Origin: DATDAH01 sp963725155
GTDB taxonomy: Bacteria > Actinomycetota > Acidimicrobiia > Acidimicrobiales > DATDAH01
DNA length: 64,000 bases
Direction: 5' to 3'
Assembly (NCBI GenBank): GCA_963725155.1
Contig: CAVRXU010000005.1
Span: forward strand, 620,001 to 684,000
The translations under genes were made by a program, and so were the position numbers. Positions 1 through 10,156 of this stretch are shown piece after piece. The notes under the pieces were generated by a model. That model was given only the letters and a program-made list of their open reading frames with translations. It made no database searches and was not told the DNA's origin. Numbering within the stretch: the stretch's first letter is position 1; each line of letters starts with the position of its first letter.

Positions 1-1
1 C

Positions 2-1048
2 CTGCTCGCGCCGGCGGCCGCCGCGGTCGCCATGGCCGCCGGACTCGCCGCGGTCGCCTTCGAGCGCGATGTCGTGGGCAAGGGCTTCAGCTGGCGCCAG
101 ATCGGCTTGGTGGTCGGCGTCGTCGCCCTTGTCATCGGCATGGGTCCCTTCCTGGCGTCGGTGGGCAACGGTCGATGGCACCTTCCCCGCAACGACTTCA
201 CGGTCGCGCTCAGCTTCCTGAACGCCGAGGAGGAGGACGCCCCGTTCCGGGTCCTCTGGATCGGCGACCCCGACGTGCTCCCCCTCACCGGCTGGCGACT
301 CAACGAGGACACGGCGTACGCCACATCCGACAACGGCCTCCCCGACGTCACCGAGCTCTTCCCCGGGAGCACCACCGGTGGGACCGAGACCCTGGCCGAG
401 GCCCTGCGCACGGCCACTCGGCGTGAGACCAACCGGCTCGGCGACCTCCTCGGCCCGATGGGCATCCGATACGTGGTCGTGCCCGAGCGCCTCGCCCCCC
501 AGCCGTTCGCCAGCCAGGAGTATCCGCTGGACCCGGCGGTCAGCGACGCCCTGTCCAGCCAGCTCGACCTGGTCCAGATCAACGTCAACCCGGCCGTGAC
601 CCTGTACGAGAACGCGGCCTGGATCCCGACCCGGGCCCTGCTGCCGGACACCGACGCGGGCGACATGGGTGAGGAGCCGGTGTCCCCCCGAGAGGCACTG
701 GCCGCGGCCACCGCCACCGACTTCGGTGACTCCACCGCGGCCCTGGGTGACGAGCTGGGTCCGACCACGTTCCGTGGGCCCGTCGACGGCCAGGGCGAGC
801 TCTACCTGGCCTCGGGGCCCACCTCGGGCTGGACCCTGTCGGTCGACGGCGAGGTGGCGGACCGCCGCACCGTCTTCGGCTGGGCCAATGCCTTCGACCT
901 GCCCAGGGAGGGGACCGCCACGTTGACCTTCGACCGGCCGGCCACCCGCTACCTCCTGATCGCCGTGCAGGCCGGCCTGTGGATCTTCGTCATCTCCCGG
1001 GTGCGGCGGCCGGCTCGGGCGGCTCGACGGACGGAGGTCACCTCGTGA
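2..1048 (+). CDS. C-terminal part of a large membrane glycosyltransferase-like protein (5' cut by window edge)
   Basis: The frame is open from base 2, so the 348 visible residues are the end of a longer protein. One hydrophobic segment lies about 35-55 residues in and another about 20 residues before the C-terminus; the stretch between is hydrophilic and probably outside the membrane. I see no catalytic motif in this part. Known context: in actinobacterial manB loci a very large membrane glycosyltransferase precedes a DUF5719 gene, as here. Its stop overlaps the GTG of the DUF5719 gene (GTGA), so the two are probably co-translated. The family assignment rests mainly on that context and is moderate. 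Confidence 0.6.
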   Translation: MLAPAAAAVAMAAGLAAVAFERDVVGKGFSWRQIGLVVGVVALVIGMGPFLASVGNGRWHLPRNDFTVALSFLNAEEEDAPFRVLWIGDPDVLPLTGWRLNEDTAYATSDNGLPDVTELFPGSTTGGTETLAEALRTATRRETNRLGDLLGPMGIRYVVVPERLAPQPFASQEYPLDPAVSDALSSQLDLVQINVNPAVTLYENAAWIPTRALLPDTDAGDMGEEPVSPREALAAATATDFGDSTAALGDELGPTTFRGPVDGQGELYLASGPTSGWTLSVDGEVADRRTVFGWANAFDLPREGTATLTFDRPATRYLLIAVQAGLWIFVISRVRRPARAARRTEVTS

Positions 1049-2703
1049 GGTTCTCCCGCTGGCCCGCCGTGGTCATCCTCGCCGGCCTCGTCGTCGGGGC
1101 CTGGCTCGTGGACGAGGACCACGAGCGCGACCAGTCCCATCCCGTGGACGCCACCACGCCCCTCGAGGCCCAGGGCTTCTTGCCCGTGAGTGCTCCCGAA
1201 GACGCGTTGACCAGCACCTGGTACTGCGGCGGGGGAACGGCGACCGACGGTGGTCGAGCCGACACGACGATCGTGGTGGCCAACGCCACCGACCGGGAAC
1301 TGAGTGGCACGCTGACGATCTTCCCGTCGATCCCCTCCCAGATCGTGCTCCAGGCCGACCCGGCCGAGACCTCCGACACGACGACGACCACCGCGCCGCC
1401 GACGACCACGACCGGCTCCGACGGCGACACGGCGACGACGACCACGGCGCCCACCCCCTCGACGACCACCACGGCACCTTCCCTGACCGAGCGGCCGGTC
1501 GCGGTCGACCTGGAGGTCCCGGCCCAAGACCGGGTCGAGGTCCGCCTGGCCGACGAGGTCGACGCCGAGTACGCCGCCGCCCTGGTCGAACTGGCGGGCG
1601 GCGCCGTGTCGGTCGAGCAGCGGGTGGACGGCCCGAACGGCGCCGACGTCAGCCCGTGCACCAGCCAAGCCGCCGACAGCTGGTACTTCGCCGACGGTCG
1701 CACCACCGCGGACAGCATCGAGACGCTGGCGTTCTTCAACCCGTTCCCGGATCCCGCCGTCGTGGACGTCACCTTCCGCACGGAAGAAGATCTGCGGACG
1801 CCCGTCGAGTTCGAGGCCTACGCGGTGCCTGCTCAGTCCCTGGTGGTCGAGGACATCGGCACGCTCGTGACCCGCCGGGAGCACGTGTCGGTGTCGGTGG
1901 TGGCGCGCTCCGGTCGCCTGGTCGTGAGCCGGCTGCTCGATGTCGACGGCTCGGAAGGCCCTCGGGGACTGGACATCGCGTCCGGTGCTCCCCGGCGGGC
2001 GACGACCTGGTACTTCCCCGACGGCGTCGTGGAGGAGGGTCTCCGCGAGACCTACGTCGTCTACAACCCGGGTGACACGGCGGCCGAGGTCGACCTCTAC
2101 ATCGAGCCCGACGAGGTCGACCGCTTCGGTGCCATCGAGCCCTTCGGCCTGACCATCCCGCCCGAGGGCTTCCAGGAGGTGGCCGTCCAGGACGAGGAGC
2201 GCATCGGCACGGCGATCGGCGCCGCCGAGGGTGAGCCCGTGCTGCGCCACGGCGCTCGTGTGGTCTCGGTCAACGACGTCCCGGTCGTGGTCGAGCGGGT
2301 GTCGGAGGGCGAGGACGGCAGCGACCGGCCCGGCTTCGACCTGATGTTCGGCGCCCCCCTGCTCATGGAGCAGGCTGTCCTGGCCGCCTCCTCGACCGAC
2401 GAGTCCGTGGTGGTGGCCAACCCCTCGGGGAGCACACCGGTCCGGGTCACCTTCCGCTCGTTGGACGGCGGGACCCTGGGGGAGTCGCCGACCGCCACGG
2501 ACCTGGAGGTCCCGCCGGCCGGGCGGCTGGTCGTGAACCTGGACGAGCTCGGCCTCGGCTCTGACGTCGCGCTGCTCGTCGAGGCCGACGGCCCGGTCAC
2601 CATCGAGCGCCGGGTGGTCATCGGTGATCCGAGTGACTCGTCCGGGGCCATCGCCGTACCGCTGGCCGGCGCCGTCTCCGAGCCGCCGTCGCCCTTCGGC
2701 TGA
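1045..2703 (+). CDS. DUF5719 family membrane-anchored extracellular protein
   Basis: 552 residues. I chose GTG 1045 because GGAGG lies 7 bases upstream and the GTGA overlap couples it to the preceding gene; an ATG at 979 lies inside that gene. Residues about 6-22 form a signal anchor. About residues 110-148 are a Thr-rich low-complexity linker, typical of a spacer across the cell wall. The rest is a series of beta-rich repeats with recurring W-Y-F and 'VVANP'/'VVYNP' segments. Such proteins sit in actinobacterial envelope-sugar loci, but no biochemical function is known to me. The next gene overlaps by one base. Confidence 0.75.
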   Translation: MRFSRWPAVVILAGLVVGAWLVDEDHERDQSHPVDATTPLEAQGFLPVSAPEDALTSTWYCGGGTATDGGRADTTIVVANATDRELSGTLTIFPSIPSQIVLQADPAETSDTTTTTAPPTTTTGSDGDTATTTTAPTPSTTTTAPSLTERPVAVDLEVPAQDRVEVRLADEVDAEYAAALVELAGGAVSVEQRVDGPNGADVSPCTSQAADSWYFADGRTTADSIETLAFFNPFPDPAVVDVTFRTEEDLRTPVEFEAYAVPAQSLVVEDIGTLVTRREHVSVSVVARSGRLVVSRLLDVDGSEGPRGLDIASGAPRRATTWYFPDGVVEEGLRETYVVYNPGDTAAEVDLYIEPDEVDRFGAIEPFGLTIPPEGFQEVAVQDEERIGTAIGAAEGEPVLRHGARVVSVNDVPVVVERVSEGEDGSDRPGFDLMFGAPLLMEQAVLAASSTDESVVVANPSGSTPVRVTFRSLDGGTLGESPTATDLEVPPAGRLVVNLDELGLGSDVALLVEADGPVTIERRVVIGDPSDSSGAIAVPLAGAVSEPPSPFG

Positions 2704-3161
2704 TGGCCCGGTTCCTGCTGGCCGTCGTGCTGGCCGCGGCCGTCGCCCTGGTGGCCGTGTGGCTCCAGCGCCGCCGTCCGGGCGCCGCGCCCGTCGTCGA
2801 CCGCCATCACGTGCCCACCGCCCTGGACCGGGCCGACTTCGCCCGGCCCGACACCGACTGGTTGGTCGTGGTCTTCACCTCGGCGACATGTGGCACGTGT
2901 GCCGCCACCTGGGACGTGGCCCGCCAGCTGGAGTCGCCGGCCGTGGCCAGCCAGGAGATCGAGGTCAACGCCGCGGCCGCCTTGCACGAGCGCTACGGCA
3001 TCGATGCCGTGCCCACCACCGTCATCTGCGGCCGGGACGGCGGGGTGGTGCGATCGTTCCTGGGGCCGGTGACCGCCACCCATCTCTGGGCGGCCGTGGC
3101 CGAAGCCCGAGCACCCGGGTCGGTGCCGCCGGGTTGTGGGGCGGCGGGCCCGGAGGGCTGA
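2703..3161 (+). CDS. membrane-anchored thioredoxin-like protein
   Basis: 152 residues; the ATG overlaps the upstream TGA (TGATG). Residues 4-20 are a membrane anchor, followed by a thioredoxin fold with the redox pair Cys63-Gly-Thr-Cys66 and a VPT cis-proline segment near residue 107, as expected for an active oxidoreductase. Probably faces the outside of the cytoplasmic membrane and keeps cysteines of exported proteins reduced or oxidised; the partner is unknown. It is translationally coupled to the DUF5719 gene, which suggests a shared role at the envelope. The last 15 residues are Gly/Pro-rich and probably disordered. Confidence 0.75.
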   Translation: MARFLLAVVLAAAVALVAVWLQRRRPGAAPVVDRHHVPTALDRADFARPDTDWLVVVFTSATCGTCAATWDVARQLESPAVASQEIEVNAAAALHERYGIDAVPTTVICGRDGGVVRSFLGPVTATHLWAAVAEARAPGSVPPGCGAAGPEG

Positions 3162-3173
3162 ACCCGGGGCGGT

Positions 3174-5135
<1,962 letters not shown>

Positions 5136-5141
5136 CCGCCC

Positions 5142-5147
5142 AGCGTA
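5142..5147 (-). promoter_or_regulatory. -10 element TACGCT for ftsH (leaderless)
   Basis: TACGCT reads on the minus strand and ends 6 bases before ATG 5135; no Shine-Dalgarno sequence lies between. The spacing implies that transcription begins at or next to the start codon. Confidence 0.5.
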
Positions 5148-5183
5148 GAGGTCCGCATCCACGATTCCCGGGTCGCGTCGAAC

Positions 5184-5189
5184 TAGCGT
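5184..5189 (+). promoter_or_regulatory. -10 element TAGCGT for the DUF3499 gene (leaderless)
   Basis: TAGCGT ends 7 bases before ATG 5197 and the gap (tttctcc) has no ribosome binding site. It sits back to back with the ftsH promoter in the 61-base divergent gap. Confidence 0.5.
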
Positions 5190-5196
5190 TTTCTCC

Positions 5197-5421
5197 ATGG
5201 CTCGACGTTGCGCGCGCCCCACCTGCTCGGAGCTGGCGGTGGTCACGCTCTCCTATGACTACACCGGTCGCACTGTCTGGTTGAACGACCTGGTCACCGA
5301 GGACGACCCCGCCAATCACGACCTCTGTGGGCGGCACGCCGACCGGGTGTCCGCGCCCCAGGGCTGGGTCCTGCACGACCGGCGCAACGTGGCGCCGATC
5401 TGGCAGGCTCGGGCCAGCTGA
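5197..5421 (+). CDS. DUF3499 family protein
   Basis: 74 residues, matching the short, highly conserved actinobacterial DUF3499 family (Rv3258c in M. tuberculosis, next to manB). Seen here: an N-terminal RRC-x4-C pair, a central TLSYDY beta strand, and a C-terminal LCGRHADR segment followed by AP-x-GW, all typical of the family. The Cys/His pattern could bind zinc. Function is unknown; conservation beside the mannose-phosphate genes suggests a link to cell-envelope sugar metabolism. Divergent from ftsH; its stop overlaps the start of the next gene (CTGA). Confidence 0.8.
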   Translation: MARRCARPTCSELAVVTLSYDYTGRTVWLNDLVTEDDPANHDLCGRHADRVSAPQGWVLHDRRNVAPIWQARAS

Positions 5422-6188
5422 GCTCTCTCCCTCCGCCTCCGCACCCCCTGCCCGCCGAGCCCGCGGCGCTTCCCACCCCCCGGTGGGGCGTCGGTGACGC
5501 GCTCCTCGGGCTGCTCATCGCCAATGCCGCCGGCCTCTTCATCGGCGCCGCCATCCTGGCCGCCACCGGCTACGTCCAGGAGGGGGCGGACGGCGAGCTG
5601 CCCCTGACGATGATCGCCGTCCTCCAGATCCCGCTGTGGGCCGGCTACCTGGGGATGCCCCTCTACGCGGCCCGGCGCAAGGGCAACGGCGTGGTCGCCG
5701 ACTTCGGCTTCCGGATGGAGTGGCTGGACATCCCCAAGGGCGTCGGCGCCGGGTTGGGCACCCAACTCGTCCTGATCCCCCTCCTCTACGCCGTCCTGTT
5801 CCGGATCACCGACGCCCTGGACTGGGAGTTCGACCACGACCTGTCCGCGGAGGCCCGCCACCTCAGTGACAAGGCCACGGATCGGGCCGGCGTGGTCCTG
5901 CTCATCGTCATCGTGGCCGTGCTGGCCCCGATCATCGAGGAGCTCTTCTTCCGGGGCTTGTTCCTGCGGGCCCTCGAGAAGAAGTGGGGGCCCCGCTGGG
6001 CCCTCTGGATCTCGTCGTTGGTGTTCGCCGCCGTGCACCTGCAGCTGCTGCAGTTCCCGGCGCTGGCCCTCATCGGCCTGGTCCTCGGCTGGCTCACCCT
6101 GCGCACCGGCCGCCTCGGGCCCGCCATCTGGGCCCACATCGCCTTCAACGCCGTGGCCACCGGGATCCTCCTGGCCGAGGCCAGCTGA
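5418..6188 (+). CDS. CPBP-family intramembrane metalloprotease (CAAX protease-like), apparent CTG start
   Basis: 256 residues if translation begins at CTG 5418. Multi-pass membrane protein with the family motifs EELFFRG (Glu-Glu and Arg), FAAVHL and HIAFNAVA, which supply the glutamate, histidine and asparagine active-site residues of Abi/CPBP proteases. The first ATG in frame (5610) would remove an N-terminal Pro-rich segment and the first membrane helix. No ATG, GTG or TTG exists in this frame between the stop near 5256 and 5610, whereas CTG 5418 overlaps the upstream TGA as CTGA. I infer coupled initiation at CTG. The substrate is unknown. Confidence 0.75.
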   Translation: MSSLPPPPHPLPAEPAALPTPRWGVGDALLGLLIANAAGLFIGAAILAATGYVQEGADGELPLTMIAVLQIPLWAGYLGMPLYAARRKGNGVVADFGFRMEWLDIPKGVGAGLGTQLVLIPLLYAVLFRITDALDWEFDHDLSAEARHLSDKATDRAGVVLLIVIVAVLAPIIEELFFRGLFLRALEKKWGPRWALWISSLVFAAVHLQLLQFPALALIGLVLGWLTLRTGRLGPAIWAHIAFNAVATGILLAEAS

Positions 6189-6191
6189 CCG

Positions 6192-6235
6192 GGCCATTCC
6201 GTGACTGCATTCGTCACGTCCCGTGGCGAATGGCC
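6192..6235 (+). repeat. nested inverted repeat after the CPBP gene
   Basis: GGCCATTC at 6192-6199 pairs with GAATGGCC at 6228-6235. Inside it CGTGAC (6200-6205) pairs with GTCACG (6213-6218). Both stems are perfect. There is no T-run on either side, so it is not a standard rho-independent terminator; it may be a terminator variant, an RNA stability element or a protein site. Confidence 0.45.
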
Positions 6236-6290
6236 TCAATCCGGCTCGTTTGGCTCCGATGGGTGGGGCAAGCGATCACGGAGAGTGAGC

Positions 6291-6476
6291 ATGGTGGAGG
6301 AGCGGTGTCCGGGATGCGGGCGCGCCTATGTCGAGATCAGCCTCGAGGTCGGGGGGCGGATGATGACCATGCGCTCCTGCTCGAACTGCGACATCCGCCA
6401 GTGGCACACGCCCGACGGCGAGAAGGCCCTGGACGGTGTCCTGGCCGACATCAGCGCCAGCACCGGTCGCCGCTGA
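6291..6476 (+). CDS. small zinc-ribbon protein of unknown function
   Basis: 61 residues starting at ATG 6291 with GGAGAG just upstream. Two Cys pairs, CPGCG near residue 6 and CSNCD near residue 32, are placed as in a zinc ribbon or treble clef. The rest is polar, with a short helix at the C-terminus. The frame extends upstream to 6201, but that extension runs through the inverted repeat and looks non-coding. The fold suggests nucleic-acid or protein binding; nothing more specific can be said. It stands between two inverted repeats, ahead of the glycosyltransferase pair. Confidence 0.65.
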   Translation: MVEERCPGCGRAYVEISLEVGGRMMTMRSCSNCDIRQWHTPDGEKALDGVLADISASTGRR

Positions 6477-6530
6477 GCAGGGGACCGCGGCGGCATCACC
6501 GCCTGCCGTCCGAATCGAGCCCACCCCTGC
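6477..6530 (+). repeat. nested inverted repeat before the GT-C gene
   Basis: GCAGGGG (6477-6483) pairs with CCCCTGC (6524-6530), and within it GGCGG (6489-6493) pairs with CCGCC (6499-6503) around a five-base loop. The outer arm begins right after the zinc-ribbon stop and the element ends 15 bases before the next ATG. Possible terminator, attenuator or 5' leader structure. Confidence 0.45.
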
Positions 6531-6545
6531 GAGGATGGTGAGGCC

Positions 6546-8960
6546 ATGCGTTCCCGCCTGACCACGCTGCGCGCCCGCGTCGTGGCCGCCCCCCTGGAGA
6601 GTTGGATCACCGCCGCCGTCGTCGTCGGCGCGGTGGCCTTCACGTTCGCCCAGCTCCACCCGTACCTGATCTTCCGCAACACCACGCCGACCGGCGGCGA
6701 CATGGGAGCCCACGTGTGGTCGGGCACCTACCTGCGCGACCACATCCTCACCCACGGCCGACTGAGCGGTTGGACCCCCGACTGGTACGCCGGTGCCCCG
6801 GCGTTCCACTTCTACATGGTCGTCCCGTTCCTGCTGATCCTGCTCCTCGACGTCGTCCTGCCGTACGCGGTCGCCTTCAAGCTGGTCGCGGTGAGCGGCG
6901 TGGTCCTCCTCCCGGCGGCCGCCTGGGCCTTCGGCAAGCTGAGCGGGCTGCGCTTCCCCGGGCCGCCGATGCTCGCCGCGGCCACGGTCTTCTTCCTCTT
7001 CGACACCCGGTTCACGATCTACGGCGGCAACATCGCCTCGACCATGGCGGGTGAGTTCGCCTTCGCCATCAGCCTGTCGCTCTCGTTGGTCTACCTGGGC
7101 GTGGTCGCCCGAGGTCTGCGTACGGGCCGGCACCGGGCCCTGGCCGCCGTGCTGTTGGCCCTGGTCGGCCTCTGTCACCTCATCCCGGCCTTCTTCGCCA
7201 TCGTCGGCACGCTGGTCCTGTTGGCCCTGAACGCCCGCCGTTCCTCGGTGCGCTGGCTGGCCACGACGGTCCCGGTGGCCGCGCTGCTCGGTTCGTTCTG
7301 GGCCCTGCCCTTCGTCTGGCGTCGCGACTTCATGAACGACATGGGCTGGGAGAAGATCCAGCCCTGGTCCCAGTACCCGCTCTGGTCCACCGACTGGTGG
7401 GGCCGGGTCGGCGACTCGCTGTGGCCGTGGGACCTGCGGGTGGGCTGGCTGCTCGCCCTCGTCGCCATCGCCGGCGGGATCGCCGGCCGCAAGCGACCGC
7501 ACCTCTTCCTGGGGATCATGACGGCGCTGGCGGGTGTGGCGTTCGTCCTCCTGCCGCAGAGCCGGCTGTGGAACGCCCGCCTCCTGCCCTTCTACTACCT
7601 GGGCATCTACCTCCTGGCCGCGCTCGGCATCGTCGAGATCGTCCGCGCCGTCGTCCTGCGCTTCGCCGACGACCGACCGGCCGTGGCCCAGAACGTGATC
7701 CGCGCCGTCCCGGTGGCGGGCGTGCTCGTCGCCCTGATCTGGGCCGGTCTCGCCCTGCGGACGATGCCCTTCGGTCACACCGACGCCCAGAACCGCTACC
7801 ACTGGATGGGCTTGACGGCGAGCGACGACAACTTCGTGGACGGCTGGGCCCGCTGGAACTTCGCCGGCTACGAGGCTCGGACCCCGACGGTGGACGGGGG
7901 CGGGTACCACGAGTACCACGACCTCATCGAGGCCATGAAGGACGTCGGGGCCGAGTACGGCTGCGGGCGGGCCATGTGGGAGTACGAGCCCGAGTTGGTC
8001 CGCTACGGCACCCCGATGGCCCTGATGCTGCTGCCGCACTGGACCAACGGCTGCATCGGCTCGATGGAGGGCCTCTACTTCGAGTCCTCGGCCACCACGC
8101 CCTTCCACTTCCTGAACCAGTCCGAGCTCTCCGCCGTGCCCTCGCGGGCCCAACGGGACCTGCCCTACGGGCCGCTCGACGTGAGCCGAGGGGTCGAGCA
8201 CCTCCAGCTCCTGGGCGTGAAGTACTACCTGACGACGTCGCAGAGGGCTCGAGACCAGGCCGAGAACGTCGACGACCTCACCGAGGTGGCTTCGTCCGGG
8301 CCGTGGACGGTGTTCGAGGTGGCGGGCGCCGAGCTGGTCGCCCCCCTGGCCAACCAGCCCGCCGTCCTGACCGACGTGGGCGACGGCCAGGACGAGTGGT
8401 TGGCGCCGGCGGTCGACTGGTACCTCGACGCGGACGCCCACGATGTGATGCTGGCCGCCGACGGCCCGCCGGAATGGCCCCGGGTGACGGCGGGCGAGGA
8501 CCCACCGGCCGTTCCCGTCGAACCGGTCGAGGTGGCCAACATCGAAGCGGGCGACGACCGCATCAGCTTCGACGTCGATCAGATCGGCCAGCCGGTGCTC
8601 GTCCGGGCCTCGTACTTCCCGAACTGGGAGACGTCGGGGGCCCAAGGCCCGTACCGCGTCGCGCCCAACCTCATGGTCGTGATCCCGACCGAGAACCACG
8701 TCGAGCTGCACTACGGCTGGACGCCGGTCGACCTCCTGGCCTGGCTGCTCACCTTCCTGGGCATCGGCGGAGTCGTCCTCCTCGCCCGCCGCCCGCCCGT
8801 GGTCGTCCCCGTCCCGACTGAGCCGGTCGCCACCTCGGTCTACGGCCCGGATCCGCCGGAAGCCGTGCCGGACCTCGAGGTCGGGGAGGATGACGGCGAT
8901 CCGGACGAGCTCGTCGTCGAGGACGAGCCCGACGAGGTCCCGGTGGGCGCGGCGGACTGA
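6546..8960 (+). CDS. GT-C-type polytopic membrane glycosyltransferase-like protein
   Basis: 804 residues. About ten to twelve membrane segments fill residues 20-420, followed by a large extracytoplasmic domain (about 420-730), one more membrane helix (about 732-752) and an acidic cytoplasmic tail. Early in the protein a GGDMGAH segment lies in the first outer loop, where GT-C enzymes place the metal or catalytic aspartate. Such proteins take a sugar from a polyprenyl-phosphate carrier outside the membrane. The next gene, overlapping by one base, encodes a polyprenyl-phosphate sugar synthase, which fits. The C-terminal domain resembles YfhO-type or PTPS-related membrane proteins; acceptor unknown. 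Confidence 0.65.
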   Translation: MRSRLTTLRARVVAAPLESWITAAVVVGAVAFTFAQLHPYLIFRNTTPTGGDMGAHVWSGTYLRDHILTHGRLSGWTPDWYAGAPAFHFYMVVPFLLILLLDVVLPYAVAFKLVAVSGVVLLPAAAWAFGKLSGLRFPGPPMLAAATVFFLFDTRFTIYGGNIASTMAGEFAFAISLSLSLVYLGVVARGLRTGRHRALAAVLLALVGLCHLIPAFFAIVGTLVLLALNARRSSVRWLATTVPVAALLGSFWALPFVWRRDFMNDMGWEKIQPWSQYPLWSTDWWGRVGDSLWPWDLRVGWLLALVAIAGGIAGRKRPHLFLGIMTALAGVAFVLLPQSRLWNARLLPFYYLGIYLLAALGIVEIVRAVVLRFADDRPAVAQNVIRAVPVAGVLVALIWAGLALRTMPFGHTDAQNRYHWMGLTASDDNFVDGWARWNFAGYEARTPTVDGGGYHEYHDLIEAMKDVGAEYGCGRAMWEYEPELVRYGTPMALMLLPHWTNGCIGSMEGLYFESSATTPFHFLNQSELSAVPSRAQRDLPYGPLDVSRGVEHLQLLGVKYYLTTSQRARDQAENVDDLTEVASSGPWTVFEVAGAELVAPLANQPAVLTDVGDGQDEWLAPAVDWYLDADAHDVMLAADGPPEWPRVTAGEDPPAVPVEPVEVANIEAGDDRISFDVDQIGQPVLVRASYFPNWETSGAQGPYRVAPNLMVVIPTENHVELHYGWTPVDLLAWLLTFLGIGGVVLLARRPPVVVPVPTEPVATSVYGPDPPEAVPDLEVGEDDGDPDELVVEDEPDEVPVGAAD

Positions 8961-10156
8961 TGCGCCGGCTCGGCCCGGGTGCGGCCGTCGTGCTGGCCAC
9001 GGGGGTCGACGTCGGTGGGCTGTTGGCCGTTCGCGCCGTCACGGGCTGGCCGGTGGTGGTGGCCGACGCCATCGCCCTGCTCGTCGCGGCCCCGGTCTCC
9101 TTCCTGCTGCACCGCCGGGCAGACCGCGGTGCCGACCCGTTCGTCCGTTGGGCCCGCGATCCCCGCCGCTTCGGCCAGGTTGCCCTGGTGGCCGGGCTGG
9201 CCGACCTCGCCGTGCTGCAGATCCTCGTCGTGGCCGTTGGCGATCCCTCACTGCCGACCCTCTTCGCCCTGAAGCTGGTCGCGCTCAGCGTGGCCGCCCT
9301 GGTCCGCGTGGTGGGCCACCGCCGGATCCTCCTGCGCACGGTGCGGGCCGATCAGGCCGAGCCGGTGGCCCGCCCCCCAGCGCCGGGTGACCGGCGGCTC
9401 ACGGTCGTGCTGCCGTCGTACCGCCAGCCCGGGGTGGTGGGGGAGGCCGTCACCCGGGTGCGGGACCTGCTCGTCGCCGCCATCGGGGCGGACGAGCTCG
9501 AGGTCGTCGTGGTCGACGACGGGTCAGGGGACGACACTGCGGCCCGGGCCGAGGCGGCCGGGGCCGACCGGGTCGTGGTCCACCCCGAGAACCGGGGGAA
9601 GGGCGCGGCCGTGCGTTCGGGTGCCGCGGTGGCCCGGGGCCGCACGATCGCGTTCACCGACGCCGACCTGGCCTACGACCCGGCGCACCTACTGGTCCTG
9701 CTCGACCGGGTCGAGGCGGGATGGGACGTCGCCGTCGGCAGCCGCCGCCACACCGACACGGTCACCCTGGTGCGGGCCCGCCGACTGCGGGAGTTCGGCG
9801 GCCGGTTCATCAACGTGCTCACCCAGGCCGTCCTCCTCGGCCACTACAGGGACACCCAGTGCGGCCTGAAGGGGTTTCGCTCCGACGTGGCCCCCCTCAT
9901 CCTGGGCCAAGGCCTGATCGACGGCTTCGCCTTCGACATCGAACTGTTCCACCTCGTCGAGCGCAACGGGCTGAGCCTCACCGAGGTCCCCGTGCAGGTG
10001 GCCAACTCCGAGCAGTCGAGTGTCCAGGTCCTCCGGGACGGAGCCCGCCTCGTTCGGGACCTGTTCCGTATCCGGCGCAACGCCGCCGCCGGTCGCTATC
10101 GCCGCGACGGCGCGGTCATCGAACCGGGAGCGCGAGGGCCTCGTTCGGTAGGGTGA
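8960..10156 (+). CDS. GtrA-like membrane domain fused to a GT2 polyprenyl-phosphate glycosyltransferase
   Basis: 398 residues. Residues about 1-128 carry four membrane helices of GtrA type, which are thought to help flip lipid-linked sugars. Residues about 145-385 are a family 2 glycosyltransferase of the dolichyl-phosphate glucose/mannose synthase group: VVDDGSGDDT nucleotide-binding loop, ENRGKGAA, DADLAYDP metal motif, and a DTQCGLKGFR segment. Predicted to transfer glucose or mannose from a nucleotide sugar to polyprenyl phosphate at the inner membrane face, feeding the preceding GT-C protein. Domain order (GtrA first) is less common than GT2 followed by GtrA. Its stop overlaps the manB start. 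Confidence 0.8.
   Translation: MRRLGPGAAVVLATGVDVGGLLAVRAVTGWPVVVADAIALLVAAPVSFLLHRRADRGADPFVRWARDPRRFGQVALVAGLADLAVLQILVVAVGDPSLPTLFALKLVALSVAALVRVVGHRRILLRTVRADQAEPVARPPAPGDRRLTVVLPSYRQPGVVGEAVTRVRDLLVAAIGADELEVVVVDDGSGDDTAARAEAAGADRVVVHPENRGKGAAVRSGAAVARGRTIAFTDADLAYDPAHLLVLLDRVEAGWDVAVGSRRHTDTVTLVRARRLREFGGRFINVLTQAVLLGHYRDTQCGLKGFRSDVAPLILGQGLIDGFAFDIELFHLVERNGLSLTEVPVQVANSEQSSVQVLRDGARLVRDLFRIRRNAAAGRYRRDGAVIEPGARGPRSVG

Noticed and set aside
1375..1490. Short tandem repeat array rich in ACGACGACC
   Set aside because: It encodes the Thr-rich linker of the DUF5719 protein, so the repetition reflects protein composition.
949..2250. Long minus-strand frames opposite the DUF5719 gene and, similarly, opposite secA, the GT-C gene and the cyclase gene
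   Set aside because: They are GC-rich antisense shadows with low-complexity Arg/Gly/Ala composition and no domain signal.
9721..10152. Upstream extension of ManB
   Set aside because: The frame is open through the GT2 gene only by composition; GTG 10153 with GTGA overlap and the conserved N-terminus fix the start.
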